Part shown: piece by piece, positions 33,652 through 42,544 of the stretch
Position numbering within the stretch: position 1 is the first letter of the stretch
How the letters are laid out: each line of letters starts with the position of its first letter
NCBI GenBank assembly: GCA_045652705.1
Contig: JAZRUV010000028.1
Span: 1 to 47,197 of the forward strand
DNA: 47,197 nucleotides
Origin: UMGS1649 sp045652705
Lineage (GTDB): Bacteria; Bacillota; Clostridia; TANB77; CAG-465
Direction: 5' to 3'
Position numbers and translations under genes: made by a program
The notes under the pieces: generated by a model
The model's database searches: none
What the model was told of the DNA's origin: nothing
Seen by the model: the letters and a program-made list of their open reading frames with translations, nothing else

Positions 33652-33687
33652 TATAATGTGTGTTTTTTACCCTACTTACACATTATA
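33652..33687. repeat. Inverted repeat between the two M23 promoters
   Basis: TATAATGTGT (33652-33661) and ACACATTATA (33678-33687) are perfect 10-bp arms with a 16-nt loop. On the minus strand this would be the first hairpin of a transcript from the distal promoter. Confidence 0.6.
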
Positions 33688-33698
33688 TAACTGTTTAT

Positions 33699-33727
33699 AT
33701 TTTATCACATAGTATATTATATGTCAA
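33699..33727 (-). promoter_or_regulatory. Distal promoter of the M23 gene
   Basis: On the minus strand, TTGACA (33727-33722), 17 bp, TAAAAT (33704-33699). Between here and the next gene (33728-33885) only a short hairpin GTGTTC/GAACAC (33787-33792 with 33804-33809) is seen. Confidence 0.65.
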
Positions 33728-33885
33728 ATTTTTATTCATTTAACCATTACAACAACACTTACACATCTTATTCCTAAAAATCTTTAGTGTTCACTACCTG
33801 GCGGAACACCCTGCCTTATGTTGAAATAACTACATCTAAAACAAAAAGCACTTCATTTAATAATTCAGAGGTTTTATTTTTACAT

Positions 33886-34521
33886 TTATTTTTCTGTTAA
33901 AAGATAATTTGTTAATAATAGTTCGTTACTTTCTGAGTCTATAGCAATAGAATTTATACCTGTTTTATTTTCAGTTAGCTCGTCATTAGTTATTTGTCTA
34001 ACATCTATAATTTCAGCTAAACCTTCAATTTTCTCAAATGTATAATTATCGTTAGCTATTAATGCTTGCTTTTCTTGTTTATACAAATTACCATTTGAAT
34101 CTAGTAGTACAATATATTTTTTAATATCCTTTTCATTCGACGCCTCAACCTCATATGCTCTAATAATATTTGTTAATTCAATTTTCTTTTCTTTATTTAA
34201 ATTTTCCTTATATATTTCTACTTGTTCGCTATTCCTGTTTTCTGTCAAAGTAATTCCTACTGTTCCATCTTTATATACAATTAATTCTAAATTTTCTGTA
34301 ACTAGTTTAAGATTATATGTTCTTTTATCCAAATCATATTTTATCTCTTTTTTTACTTGTATTTGTTGTTCATTATATACGTTAATTTCTTTGTATATGT
34401 CCACTGGCTTTTTATCAAACCAATCCAAATCTAAAACATAATACAAAGCTATACCTACTCCAAATAACAATATTATTACTATAATAACTAATAGTATTGT
34501 TGTATATTTACTCGTTCTCAT
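33886..34521 (-). CDS. Hypothetical membrane-anchored protein, 211 residues
   Basis: One N-terminal transmembrane helix (TILLVIIVIILLFGVGIAL) then an extracytoplasmic domain rich in Glu, Asn, Lys and Ile, without cysteine. ATG 34521 has GGAGGAAATAT; an upstream in-frame ATG lies inside galE. It begins 10 bases after galE and is probably co-transcribed with it. No family recognised. Confidence 0.75.
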   Translation of the reverse strand: MRTSKYTTILLVIIVIILLFGVGIALYYVLDLDWFDKKPVDIYKEINVYNEQQIQVKKEIKYDLDKRTYNLKLVTENLELIVYKDGTVGITLTENRNSEQVEIYKENLNKEKKIELTNIIRAYEVEASNEKDIKKYIVLLDSNGNLYKQEKQALIANDNYTFEKIEGLAEIIDVRQITNDELTENKTGINSIAIDSESNELLLTNYLLTEK

Positions 34522-34531
34522 ATATTTCCTC

Positions 34532-35527
34532 CTAATTATTCTTTTCAAAATTCCAAGCGTCTCTTACCATATCCTCTAATGTCTTCTCTGCCTTCCATTC
34601 TAATTCTCTTAATGCCTTCGATGGATTTGCATAACATTTAGCAATATCCCCAGGTCTTCTATCTACTATTTTATATTTTATATTTACTCCATTTTCTTTT
34701 TCAAACACTTTAATCATGTCTAGGACACTATATCCATTCCCCGTTCCAAGATTATATATAAATACACCTGTATCATCTTTTGCAAGTCTTTCTAATGCTT
34801 TTAAATGTCCCTTCGCTAAATCCACTACATGTATATAATCCCTTACACCAGTTCCGTCATGTGTAGGATAATCATTTCCAAAAACACTTAAATATTGTAA
34901 TTTTCCGGTTGCAACTCTAGATATATATGGCATAAGATTATTAGGAACTCCATTTGGATTCTCTCCTATTATACCGCTTTCATGAGCGCCTATTGGATTG
35001 AAGTATCTTAATATTGCAACTTTAAAATCTTTATCCGCTTTGGATACATCTGTAAGAATCTGCTCTATCATAAGTTTAGTTGTACCATATGGATTTGTAG
35101 TAGAAAGAGGCATATCCTCTGTTATTGGTACTGTTTTTGGCGCTCCGTAAACTGTAGCCGAAGAACTAAAAACTAATTTATTTACTCCAAACTCTTTCAT
35201 GACTTCCAACAAATTCAATGTACCTACTACATTATTTTTGTAGTATTCCATTGGTTTTTCTACTGATTCGCCTACAGCTTTTAGTCCAGCAAAATGTATA
35301 ACAGCGCGTATTTTGTTCTCTGTAAACATTTTACGCATAGCTTGTTTGTCTAAAAGGTCAGCCTTATAAAACATAAAATCTTTACCTGCTATTTGCTTTA
35401 TTTTTTCTTTCATTTCAAGCTGGCAATTAGAAAGATTGTCCATAACTACTATTCTTTCGCCATTTTTCAACAATTCTACACATGTATGGCTACCTATATA
35501 ACCAAGTCCACCTGTAATTAATATCAT
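34532..35527 (-). CDS. galE: UDP-glucose 4-epimerase GalE
   Basis: Interconverts UDP-glucose and UDP-galactose with bound NAD. Rossmann motif GGLGYIGSH, the YGTTK catalytic Tyr/Lys pair, and NPIGAH, DGTGVRDYIHVVDLA signatures. 331 residues from ATG 35527 (GGGAGGTATTAT upstream), which gives the usual MxILxTGG start. An ATG seven codons earlier also has AAGGAGAATT, so an extended form is possible. Provides sugar nucleotides for surface polymers. Confidence 0.95.
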   Translation of the reverse strand: MILITGGLGYIGSHTCVELLKNGERIVVMDNLSNCQLEMKEKIKQIAGKDFMFYKADLLDKQAMRKMFTENKIRAVIHFAGLKAVGESVEKPMEYYKNNVVGTLNLLEVMKEFGVNKLVFSSSATVYGAPKTVPITEDMPLSTTNPYGTTKLMIEQILTDVSKADKDFKVAILRYFNPIGAHESGIIGENPNGVPNNLMPYISRVATGKLQYLSVFGNDYPTHDGTGVRDYIHVVDLAKGHLKALERLAKDDTGVFIYNLGTGNGYSVLDMIKVFEKENGVNIKYKIVDRRPGDIAKCYANPSKALRELEWKAEKTLEDMVRDAWNFEKNN

Positions 35528-35560
35528 ATAATACCTCCCAAGCATCATAATTCTCCTTAT

Positions 35561-35589
35561 ATATTATTATAAAAACTAGTATTTTGCAA
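35561..35589 (-). promoter_or_regulatory. Promoter of galE
   Basis: On the minus strand, TTGCAA (35589-35584), 17 bp, TAATAT (35566-35561). Confidence 0.5.
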
Positions 35590-35605
35590 GCCTTAAAATG
35601 GTAAA

Positions 35606-35636
35606 CAAAAAGAAAACAAGTATTTTACTCGTTTTC
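35606..35636 (-). terminator. Terminator of the rimP-truB operon
   Basis: GAAAACGAGTA and TACTTGTTTTC (35636-35626 with 35622-35612), then TTTTTG on the minus strand. Overlaps the truB stop. Confidence 0.85.
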
Positions 35637-36497
35637 TACTAAATATCTTTTAAGAATACCATCTTTAATTTGTCCTAGGCCTCTATATTTGTTACTCTCA
35701 TATACTTTAACAAGTTTATCCTGTTCGTTATACTCCAACTTTACACCATTGACAAATTTAGTATACTCTATCTCATCCATATTTATTCTTTTTAAATCTG
35801 TATAATAATCATCTATACTAATTATTTTCTTTTTCATTTCATCAAAATTTAGCTTTAAAAATTCATATAATGGAATACTGTCTTTTATATCAAAATTACC
35901 ATTTTTAAGTCTAATAAGCTCTACCATAGTTGCGCCGCAACCAAGCTTTTTACCAATATCATTTACAAGGCTACGCACATAAGTACCTTTAGTACAATAT
36001 ACATCAAAAGACACTTCACGTTTCCTTAAATCTACGGCAATGTTATTTATATCATAAATTTCTATTGTTCTAGGTTTAAGTTCTACTTCCTTGCCTTCTC
36101 TAGCATACTGGTATGCTCTTTTTCCTTCGACTTTTATAGCACTATATTGTGGTGGGATTTGTTGTTGTACCCCAATAAATCTCTTTATTCTTTCGCGTAT
36201 ATATATTTCATCTTTGTTTACAACTGAAGCATACACTATTTTTCCTGTTATATCATAGGTATTAGTCTCTACTCCAAGCAACATTTTTACTCTATATGCT
36301 TTGTTTTCAGCAGTTAAGTTATCTGATAATTTTGTTGCATCTCCTATAAGTATAGGTAAAACTCCTGTAGCTACCGGATCAAGTGTTCCAGTATGTCCTA
36401 CTTTTGACCCAATAAAAAGTTTTTTTATAACATCAACAACATCATAAGATGTAATCCCTGCTGGTTTGTCTATATTAAGTATTCCTGTTATTCTCAC
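35625..36497 (-). CDS. truB: tRNA pseudouridine-55 synthase TruB
   Basis: Forms psi55 in the T-loop of tRNAs. The catalytic Asp is in GHTGTLDPVATGVLP near residue 40. Motifs NIDKPAGITSYDVV, KAYRVKMLLGVETNTYD and CTKGTYVRSLVNDIG present. 290 residues. The start lies inside the 3' end of nrnA (23-base overlap), so translation is coupled. Confidence 0.95.
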   Translation of the reverse strand: MRITGILNIDKPAGITSYDVVDVIKKLFIGSKVGHTGTLDPVATGVLPILIGDATKLSDNLTAENKAYRVKMLLGVETNTYDITGKIVYASVVNKDEIYIRERIKRFIGVQQQIPPQYSAIKVEGKRAYQYAREGKEVELKPRTIEIYDINNIAVDLRKREVSFDVYCTKGTYVRSLVNDIGKKLGCGATMVELIRLKNGNFDIKDSIPLYEFLKLNFDEMKKKIISIDDYYTDLKRINMDEIEYTKFVNGVKLEYNEQDKLVKVYESNKYRGLGQIKDGILKRYLVENE

Positions 36498-37449
36498 TTT
36501 CCAACAACCTTTCTAGTTTTTTAATAAGCTTAATCTTTGTTTCATTTATATCTTTTGTAGAAAAACCTGCTGCTCTTTTATGGCCACCGCCACCAAATTC
36601 AGCTGAAAGTTCTGAAGCATCTATAGGTTCACTCGCACGAATGCTCACTTTATATTCCCCATCTTGTAAAGCTCTAAAATATACAGCAACTATTGTGCCT
36701 TCAATACCTCTTAAGTAATTTACCATATTCTCAGCATCTTGTTCTTTAGCATCAAACTCTTCTAATGTATCATTATCTATTGTTCCAAACCTAACCTTGC
36801 CTTCAAAATACGATTCCATATTATTTATTAATTTAGATAACAATTTCATTTTAGCTTCAGAATATGTGTGATTTAATATTTTACAAGTTCTAACATAGTC
36901 TGCACCTGCATCTATCATCTCACCAGCTATCTTATGTGTTTTAGAAGTTGTTCTTTGGTAATTAAAGCTACCTGTATCAGTCATAATTCCCATATATATA
37001 TATTCTGCTATATTCTTTGAAATATTATGATTCATATATTTTATTACATCATATATTATTTCACAGTTTGCTGGAGCTTCTGTATCTACATATTTAGCAT
37101 CTGCTTCTATTGTATTATTCATATGATGGTCAATTACAACTATATTTTTAGCTTTAATCATATCTTTAGAAGCAATATTTAATCTTTCTACATTCGAAGT
37201 ATCTAAACATATTAAAAGGTCATATTGTTCCACGTCAACATTTTCTATTCTTTCGTCAATACCTGGTAAAAAGTCATATGTGTTTGGCAAATTTGGCAAT
37301 ACCATATATACTTCTTTTCCTATTTCTTTTAGCATATGGTACATAGCACCAACACTACCCACAGCATCACCATCTGCAAATACATGTGCTACAAGTACTA
37401 TAGTGTTAGCTTTATTTATATATCCTTTTATTTGTTCAAAAACTTCCAT
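36475..37449 (-). CDS. nrnA: Oligoribonuclease/pAp phosphatase NrnA (DHH family)
   Basis: Bifunctional DHH/DHHA1 enzyme degrading short RNA oligonucleotides and 3'-phosphoadenosine 5'-phosphate. Metal motifs HVFADGDAVGS, DTSN, VIDHHMNN and the C-terminal GGGGHKRAAGF. 324 residues. ATG after GGGGGAATAT. Placement between rbfA and truB is common in Clostridia. Confidence 0.92.
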   Translation of the reverse strand: MEVFEQIKGYINKANTIVLVAHVFADGDAVGSVGAMYHMLKEIGKEVYMVLPNLPNTYDFLPGIDERIENVDVEQYDLLICLDTSNVERLNIASKDMIKAKNIVVIDHHMNNTIEADAKYVDTEAPANCEIIYDVIKYMNHNISKNIAEYIYMGIMTDTGSFNYQRTTSKTHKIAGEMIDAGADYVRTCKILNHTYSEAKMKLLSKLINNMESYFEGKVRFGTIDNDTLEEFDAKEQDAENMVNYLRGIEGTIVAVYFRALQDGEYKVSIRASEPIDASELSAEFGGGGHKRAAGFSTKDINETKIKLIKKLERLLESENNRNT

Positions 37450-37469
37450 ATATTCCCCCTGAGTATTAT

Positions 37470-37814
37470 TTAATCTTCGCTCTTTATATCTAAGTTATCT
37501 ATAAGCTTATCCATTTTTTCGCCATATTCCATTGAGTCATCAAGCTCAAAAACTATATCTGGTATACTTCTTGCTTTAAGCATAGAAGCTAAATTTTTTC
37601 TTACAAAACCAGAAGCGTTCTTAAGTTTCTCGAAAGTTTGGTGAGTATATTTTGTACCAAATATACTCACATATACTTTAGAATATCTTAAATCTTTTGT
37701 TGTTTTTACTCCTGTTACTGTAATAATACCAGTGTTTGTAAACTTAGATATATTTTCTCTTAAGATTTTGTCTATATAGTATTTAATATCTTCATCTATT
37801 CTTTCTGTACGCAT
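37470..37814 (-). CDS. rbfA: Ribosome-binding factor RbfA
   Basis: Helps mature the 5' end of 16S rRNA in the 30S subunit. 114 residues, KH-like fold, motifs RIDEDIKYYIDKIL, TVTGVKTTKDLRYSKVYVSI and PDIVFELDDSMEYG. Starts 2 bases after infB with GAGGAGAAATAATAATG. Confidence 0.93.
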   Translation of the reverse strand: MRTERIDEDIKYYIDKILRENISKFTNTGIITVTGVKTTKDLRYSKVYVSIFGTKYTHQTFEKLKNASGFVRKNLASMLKARSIPDIVFELDDSMEYGEKMDKLIDNLDIKSED

Positions 37815-37816
37815 TA

Positions 37817-40594
37817 TTATTTCTCCTCAACTAGTTCGTAACATTCTAGGATATCTCCTTCTTTTACGTCACTAAATTTCTCTAGTTTAACACCACATTC
37901 ATATCCTTCTGCTACTTCTTTTACATCATCTTTCTCACGTTTTAATGATTCTAGTTTAGTTTCCACTAAAACTTCACCATTTCTAGAAAGTCTAATCATA
38001 GCATTTCTTGCAAGTTTTCCTTTTGTTACATAGCTTCCTGCAATTACACCAGCACCAGTAATTTTAAATACGTGTCTAACTTCTGCTGTTCCAAGTGGCG
38101 ATTCTATATATTTAACTTTGTGTAAGCCTTTCATAGCAGCTTCTACATCTTCTATAGCATCATAAATTACTTTGTATAATCTTAAATCTACCTTTTCTTT
38201 ATCTGCCATATTTTGAACTGCACTTTCAGCTTTTACGTTAAATCCAATTATTATTGCATTCGAAAGTTTTGCTAAAGTTACGTCTGATTCTGTAATTCCA
38301 CCAGTGTTACTTGCTATAACTCTTACTCTAATTTCTTCATTAGATAATTTTTCTAAAGATTCTTTTAATGCCTCTGCAGAACCTTTAACGTCAGCTCTAA
38401 TTATGATGTCTAGGTTTGTAGTTTCACCATCTTTAATCTTGTTAAATAAGTCGTCTAGAGTTACTATGCTGCTCTTTTTAATAAGGTCAAGTCTATGTTG
38501 TGCTTTTCTCTTTTCGATAAGTTTATGAGCAGTCTTTTCATCTTTTACTTCGTAGAATGTATCTCCAGTATCTGGTACTGAACCAAGTCCTAAGATTTCT
38601 ACTGGTGTAGATGGACCAGCACATTTAACACTCTCGCCTCTATCGTTAGTCATATTACGTACTCTACCAACTATATCTCCAAGTACTATTGTATCTCCAA
38701 CATTTAGTGTTCCTCTTTGTACTAGAACTGTTGCAAGAGGGCCACGAGATTTATCTAGTTTAGCCTCAATAACTGTTCCCTTAGCTTGTTTATTAGGGTT
38801 AGCTTTAAGCTCCTTAACATCTGCTACAAGAAGCATCATTTCAAGAAGATTTTCAATTCCCTCACCAGTTTTAGCTGATACAGGAACACATATTGTGTCT
38901 CCTCCCCATTCTTCTGGAACAAGTTCATATTCTAACAATTCTTGTTTTACTCTTTCTATGTTAGCACCTTCTCTATCTATTTTGTTGATTGCAACAACTA
39001 TAGATACACCTGCTGCTTTTGCGTGATTTATAGCTTCTACAGTTTGCGGTTTTATACCGTCATCTGCTGCTACAACTATTATAACAATATCTGTAACTTG
39101 AGCACCTCTTGCTCTCATCTCAGAGAAAGCTTCGTGTCCTGGAGTATCCAAGAATGTAATTTCTCTACCATTAATTTGTACTTTATATGCACCAATGTGT
39201 TGTGTAATTCCACCAGATTCACCAGAAGCAACACTTGAACTTCTAATTTTATCTAGAAGTGATGTTTTTCCGTGGTCAACGTGTCCCATTATTGTAACAA
39301 TTGGTGGTCTTGCCTCTAGGTCTTTTTCATCATCTTCTGAATCGTCAAATAACACATCTTCTTCTGTTACAACTACTTGTTTAGTTGCATTTATTCCAAA
39401 TTCTGACGCAATTAAGAAAGCTGTATCAAAATCTATCTCTTGGTTTACTGTTGCCATTATTCCCATTGAAAACATCTTCTTAATTATTTCAGAAGCTTGT
39501 TTCTTTAATTTCTCAGCGAAGTCTTTTACAGACATTGATTCTGGAAGTTCTACTTCTGTTAGAGGTATTATCTTAGTTTGCTGCATTTCTACTTTTTGTT
39601 TTTTACGTTTAGCAGAGCCCTTACGATTTTCTCCTCTATCATAAAAGTCCATAAGACCATCTTCAGAAACTTGCATTCCTCTAAATTTGCTAAAGTCCAT
39701 TCTAGTATTTTGTTCTCTCATTTCATTAGCATTTTTAGCCTGTCTTCTTGTTTCTTCTTTTCTTTCACCTTTATCTGAATTATATTTTTTCTTATCTATT
39801 AGAGTAGTTGAATAATCTCTAGTTTCTTTTTGAATACTGTCTGTAAGTCCAGTTTCTTTTATGAACTTATTAACTTTATATCCTGTGCTTTGACCTCCAT
39901 TTTGGTTTCTATTTTTAAAGTCTGGTCTGCCAGCTGGTCTATCTCCTGGTTTTGCACCTCTATTAAAGTTTCTATTCTCCCCATCTCTATTTGGTCTAGA
40001 ATTATTATTTCCGTTATTATTGTTTCTTTGGAATTTGTTTTGGTTATTGTTTACATTCTTAAAGTTTTGCTCACGTCTTTCATTTATTCTTTGTTCTCTT
40101 TGCTCTGCAAAACTATTAACTATTCTTTTAGCGTCAGCTACGCTAACCTCTGGTCTATTATATACTTTTTCCACAGGTTTTTCTACTTTTGGTTCAACTT
40201 TAGGCTCTATTTTCTTGCCGTTTTGAGTAACTACAATGTTTTGCATAACATTTCTATTATTTCTTGAACGATTGCTCTTTACTACACCAAGTCCTTCTTT
40301 ACTATATGCTGGTTTTTCTTGTTTCTTTTCACGAACAACACTTTGGTGTATTGTTCCACCTGCATTAGTAGTAATTTTTTCTACTTTATTACCTTGTTCA
40401 TCTGTAGTTACTACTTTTACTTTTCTACGTATAATATGTGGTCCAGCGTTTGCAGAAAATCTTTGCCCTAAAGCTTCATCTACTAAATCTTCACCAGACT
40501 TAACATCTATAGCTATAGCCTTTAATTTTTTTATTATTGCATCTTCTGTCATATTAACCTTTTTTGCTAATTCTGCTACTTTTATTTTACCCAA
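37817..40594 (-). CDS. infB: Translation initiation factor IF-2
   Basis: GTPase that places fMet-tRNA in the 30S P site. 925 residues: an IF2_N-type N-terminal domain (IKVAELAKKVNMTEDAIIKKLKA), a long Asn/Arg/Lys-rich linker (about 90-330), a second IF2_N, G domain with GHVDHGKTS, DTPGHEAF, NKID and SAKTGEG, then domains II-IV. TTG start with GGGGGAATAAGAT. The low-complexity linker is long but usual for IF-2. Confidence 0.95.
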   Translation of the reverse strand: MGKIKVAELAKKVNMTEDAIIKKLKAIAIDVKSGEDLVDEALGQRFSANAGPHIIRRKVKVVTTDEQGNKVEKITTNAGGTIHQSVVREKKQEKPAYSKEGLGVVKSNRSRNNRNVMQNIVVTQNGKKIEPKVEPKVEKPVEKVYNRPEVSVADAKRIVNSFAEQREQRINERREQNFKNVNNNQNKFQRNNNNGNNNSRPNRDGENRNFNRGAKPGDRPAGRPDFKNRNQNGGQSTGYKVNKFIKETGLTDSIQKETRDYSTTLIDKKKYNSDKGERKEETRRQAKNANEMREQNTRMDFSKFRGMQVSEDGLMDFYDRGENRKGSAKRKKQKVEMQQTKIIPLTEVELPESMSVKDFAEKLKKQASEIIKKMFSMGIMATVNQEIDFDTAFLIASEFGINATKQVVVTEEDVLFDDSEDDEKDLEARPPIVTIMGHVDHGKTSLLDKIRSSSVASGESGGITQHIGAYKVQINGREITFLDTPGHEAFSEMRARGAQVTDIVIIVVAADDGIKPQTVEAINHAKAAGVSIVVAINKIDREGANIERVKQELLEYELVPEEWGGDTICVPVSAKTGEGIENLLEMMLLVADVKELKANPNKQAKGTVIEAKLDKSRGPLATVLVQRGTLNVGDTIVLGDIVGRVRNMTNDRGESVKCAGPSTPVEILGLGSVPDTGDTFYEVKDEKTAHKLIEKRKAQHRLDLIKKSSIVTLDDLFNKIKDGETTNLDIIIRADVKGSAEALKESLEKLSNEEIRVRVIASNTGGITESDVTLAKLSNAIIIGFNVKAESAVQNMADKEKVDLRLYKVIYDAIEDVEAAMKGLHKVKYIESPLGTAEVRHVFKITGAGVIAGSYVTKGKLARNAMIRLSRNGEVLVETKLESLKREKDDVKEVAEGYECGVKLEKFSDVKEGDILECYELVEEK

Positions 40595-40597
40595 ATC

Positions 40598-40846
40598 TTA
40601 TTCCCCCAAATTCCTTAATAATTCTTTCATACTGTCCATATTGACATCTATTTTTATACATTTACTAATATCTTTTGCTTTTAGCAGCTTATTTATACAA
40701 GCTTTATCTTTGCATAAATATATTCCGCGAGCATTCTCTTTATATGCTTCATCTAAAGTTGCTTTCATATCTTTTTCAACTATTCTTAAAAGTTCGTGTT
40801 TTTGTTTTTTTGCTCTACACGCTATACACGTTCTTATATTTTTCAT
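40598..40846 (-). CDS. rnpM: RNase P modulator RnpM (YlxR, DUF448)
   Basis: 82 residues with the CIACR motif, the NARGIYLC strand and the KACINKLLK helix of DUF448 proteins. In Bacillus this protein binds RNase P RNA. Located between nusA and infB with a 3-base gap to infB. The L7Ae-like ylxQ that usually follows is not present. Confidence 0.9.
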   Translation of the reverse strand: MKNIRTCIACRAKKQKHELLRIVEKDMKATLDEAYKENARGIYLCKDKACINKLLKAKDISKCIKIDVNMDSMKELLRNLGE

Positions 40847-40854
40847 TAAGTCTC

Positions 40855-41934
40855 CTATTCAACTATTATATTTTCTATTTCTGTTTTAGTTTTTATATCT
40901 ATCTTCCATCCAGTAAGTATTGCTGCAAGTCTTACATTTTGACCCTTAGCACCTATTGCTAAAGATAATTGGTCATCTGGTACAACTATAGTTGCAACGT
41001 GTTCTTCATCGTTTATATCTATTGCCATTATTCCTGCTGGTGCAAGTGCGTTTACTATAAAGCTTGGAACATCATCGCTATATGGTATAACATCAATTTT
41101 TTCTCCGTTTAGTTCTTCCATTATACCGTTTATTCTCATACCTTTTTTACCGATACAAGCTCCTACTGGGTCAATGTTTTCGTCTTCAGACCAAACTGCG
41201 ACCTTACTTCTTTGACCAGCTTCTCTTGCTACTGCTTTTATTTCAACTATTCCTTCTTCTATTTCTGGTACTTCAAGTTCAAACAACTTTTTAACAAACC
41301 CTGGGTCACGACGAGAAAGTACTACTTGTGGTCCGAATTTTGCTGAATCATCTACTTTTTGCACATAAGCTTTTATCCTCTCATGTGTTTCAAATCTTTC
41401 TGTTGGAACTAATTCTTTTGATGGAATTAAAGCTTCAACTCTACCAAGGTCAACTATCATACCCATTTTGTCTGTTCTTTGAACAACACCAATAACAATT
41501 TCACCTTGTTTATCGCTATATTGTGTAAATACTAAATCGTGTTCAGCTTCTCTTAATCTTTGAATTATTATTTGTTTACCAGCTGATGCTGCTATTCTTC
41601 CAAAGTTTTTTGGTGTAACTTCAATTTTTATTTCACTACCTTTTTTAGCCCTTTTATTTATTAGCTTTGCTGCATCTAATGTTATTTCCGTGTCTGGATT
41701 TTCAACTTCATCCACAACCTTTTTAATAGCGTAAACAGATATAACACCTGTATCTTGGTTAATATCTACATTTACTTCTTCTCCTGTTTCATAGTTTTTC
41801 TTATATGCTGCTTCTAAAGCTAATTTTAAAGATTCTACCATATAATCTTTAGTTATTCCTTTTTCATTTTGAAGCTCATCTAATGCTTCTAATAATTCTA
41901 CTGCACTTGCTTTTGCGCTAGTTTTCTTTGCCAT
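40855..41934 (-). CDS. nusA: Transcription termination/antitermination factor NusA
   Basis: RNA polymerase-bound factor for pausing and termination. N-terminal domain, S1 (GIVEIKAVAREAGQRSKVAV belongs to the following KH1 region), two KH domains with GxxG-type GKKGMR and GAKGQNVR. 359 residues, the short Firmicutes form without C-terminal acidic repeats. GGGAGGAATAAAAA before the ATG. Confidence 0.95.
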   Translation of the reverse strand: MAKKTSAKASAVELLEALDELQNEKGITKDYMVESLKLALEAAYKKNYETGEEVNVDINQDTGVISVYAIKKVVDEVENPDTEITLDAAKLINKRAKKGSEIKIEVTPKNFGRIAASAGKQIIIQRLREAEHDLVFTQYSDKQGEIVIGVVQRTDKMGMIVDLGRVEALIPSKELVPTERFETHERIKAYVQKVDDSAKFGPQVVLSRRDPGFVKKLFELEVPEIEEGIVEIKAVAREAGQRSKVAVWSEDENIDPVGACIGKKGMRINGIMEELNGEKIDVIPYSDDVPSFIVNALAPAGIMAIDINDEEHVATIVVPDDQLSLAIGAKGQNVRLAAILTGWKIDIKTKTEIENIIVE

Positions 41935-41937
41935 TTT

Positions 41938-42405
41938 TTATTCCTCCCAAAATTCATATACTGTGTTTCCACAAGCTATATTTTCTCTTTCTATTTTAAT
42001 TTGTTTATCTTCTACAAGTAATACAATGTAATCTTCTTCAGATTCTACTAGTGTACCTACTAATTCTTTAACATCTTCTACTTTTTTGTATAGTTTAATT
42101 CTTACATTATTACCTATGTACTTTTTGTACAATTTATTATTCTTTAAAGCTCTTTCTAGCCCTGGTGATGAAACCTCTAAAACGTACGCTTCATCTTTTG
42201 CCATAAGGCTATCTACCGTGTCTTCAATTTTTCTACTAACATTTTCACAGTCATCTGTTGTCAAAGACTCACCCGGCTTATCTATTACTACCCTATAGAT
42301 TTTGCTTTCGCCTTCTTTTACATATTCTGTATATTCTAGTTCATAACCTAAAGCTTCTACATCTGCTACAATTTTTGCTTCTATATTATCTGTTAACTTT
42401 GACAT
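41938..42405 (-). CDS. rimP: Ribosome maturation factor RimP
   Basis: Needed for assembly of the 30S head. 155 residues, two-domain RimP fold with YELEYTEYVKEGESKIYRVVID and LEVSSPGLERAL. First gene of the operon; starts after AAAGGGGG and a leader with a stable hairpin. Confidence 0.93.
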   Translation of the reverse strand: MSKLTDNIEAKIVADVEALGYELEYTEYVKEGESKIYRVVIDKPGESLTTDDCENVSRKIEDTVDSLMAKDEAYVLEVSSPGLERALKNNKLYKKYIGNNVRIKLYKKVEDVKELVGTLVESEEDYIVLLVEDKQIKIERENIACGNTVYEFWEE

Positions 42406-42430
42406 TACATCCCCCTTTACATTACATTAA

Positions 42431-42454
42431 GTGAGAGGACTTATGTCCTCCCAC
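42431..42454 (-). promoter_or_regulatory. Leader hairpin of the rimP operon
   Basis: On the minus strand GTGGGAGGAC and GTCCTCTCAC form a 10-bp stem (one G-U) with an ATAA loop, about 25 bases before the rimP start. No T-run follows, so it is a leader structure and not a terminator. Confidence 0.6.
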
Positions 42455-42479
42455 CTGCATTTCTCATATTGACAATATT

Positions 42480-42508
42480 ATTGTACTATAAATTCATACA
42501 TTTTGCAA
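42480..42508 (-). promoter_or_regulatory. Promoter of the rimP-nusA-infB operon
   Basis: On the minus strand, TTGCAA (42508-42503), 17 bp, TACAAT (42485-42480). Confidence 0.7.
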
Positions 42509-42544
42509 TAGTTTTGTTAATATTTTAACAAATTTTGCCTATTT

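Noticed and set aside
33787..33809. GTGTTC/GAACAC hairpin as a tRNA fragment or known riboswitch
   Set aside because: No cloverleaf or riboswitch core around it; only a 6-bp stem.
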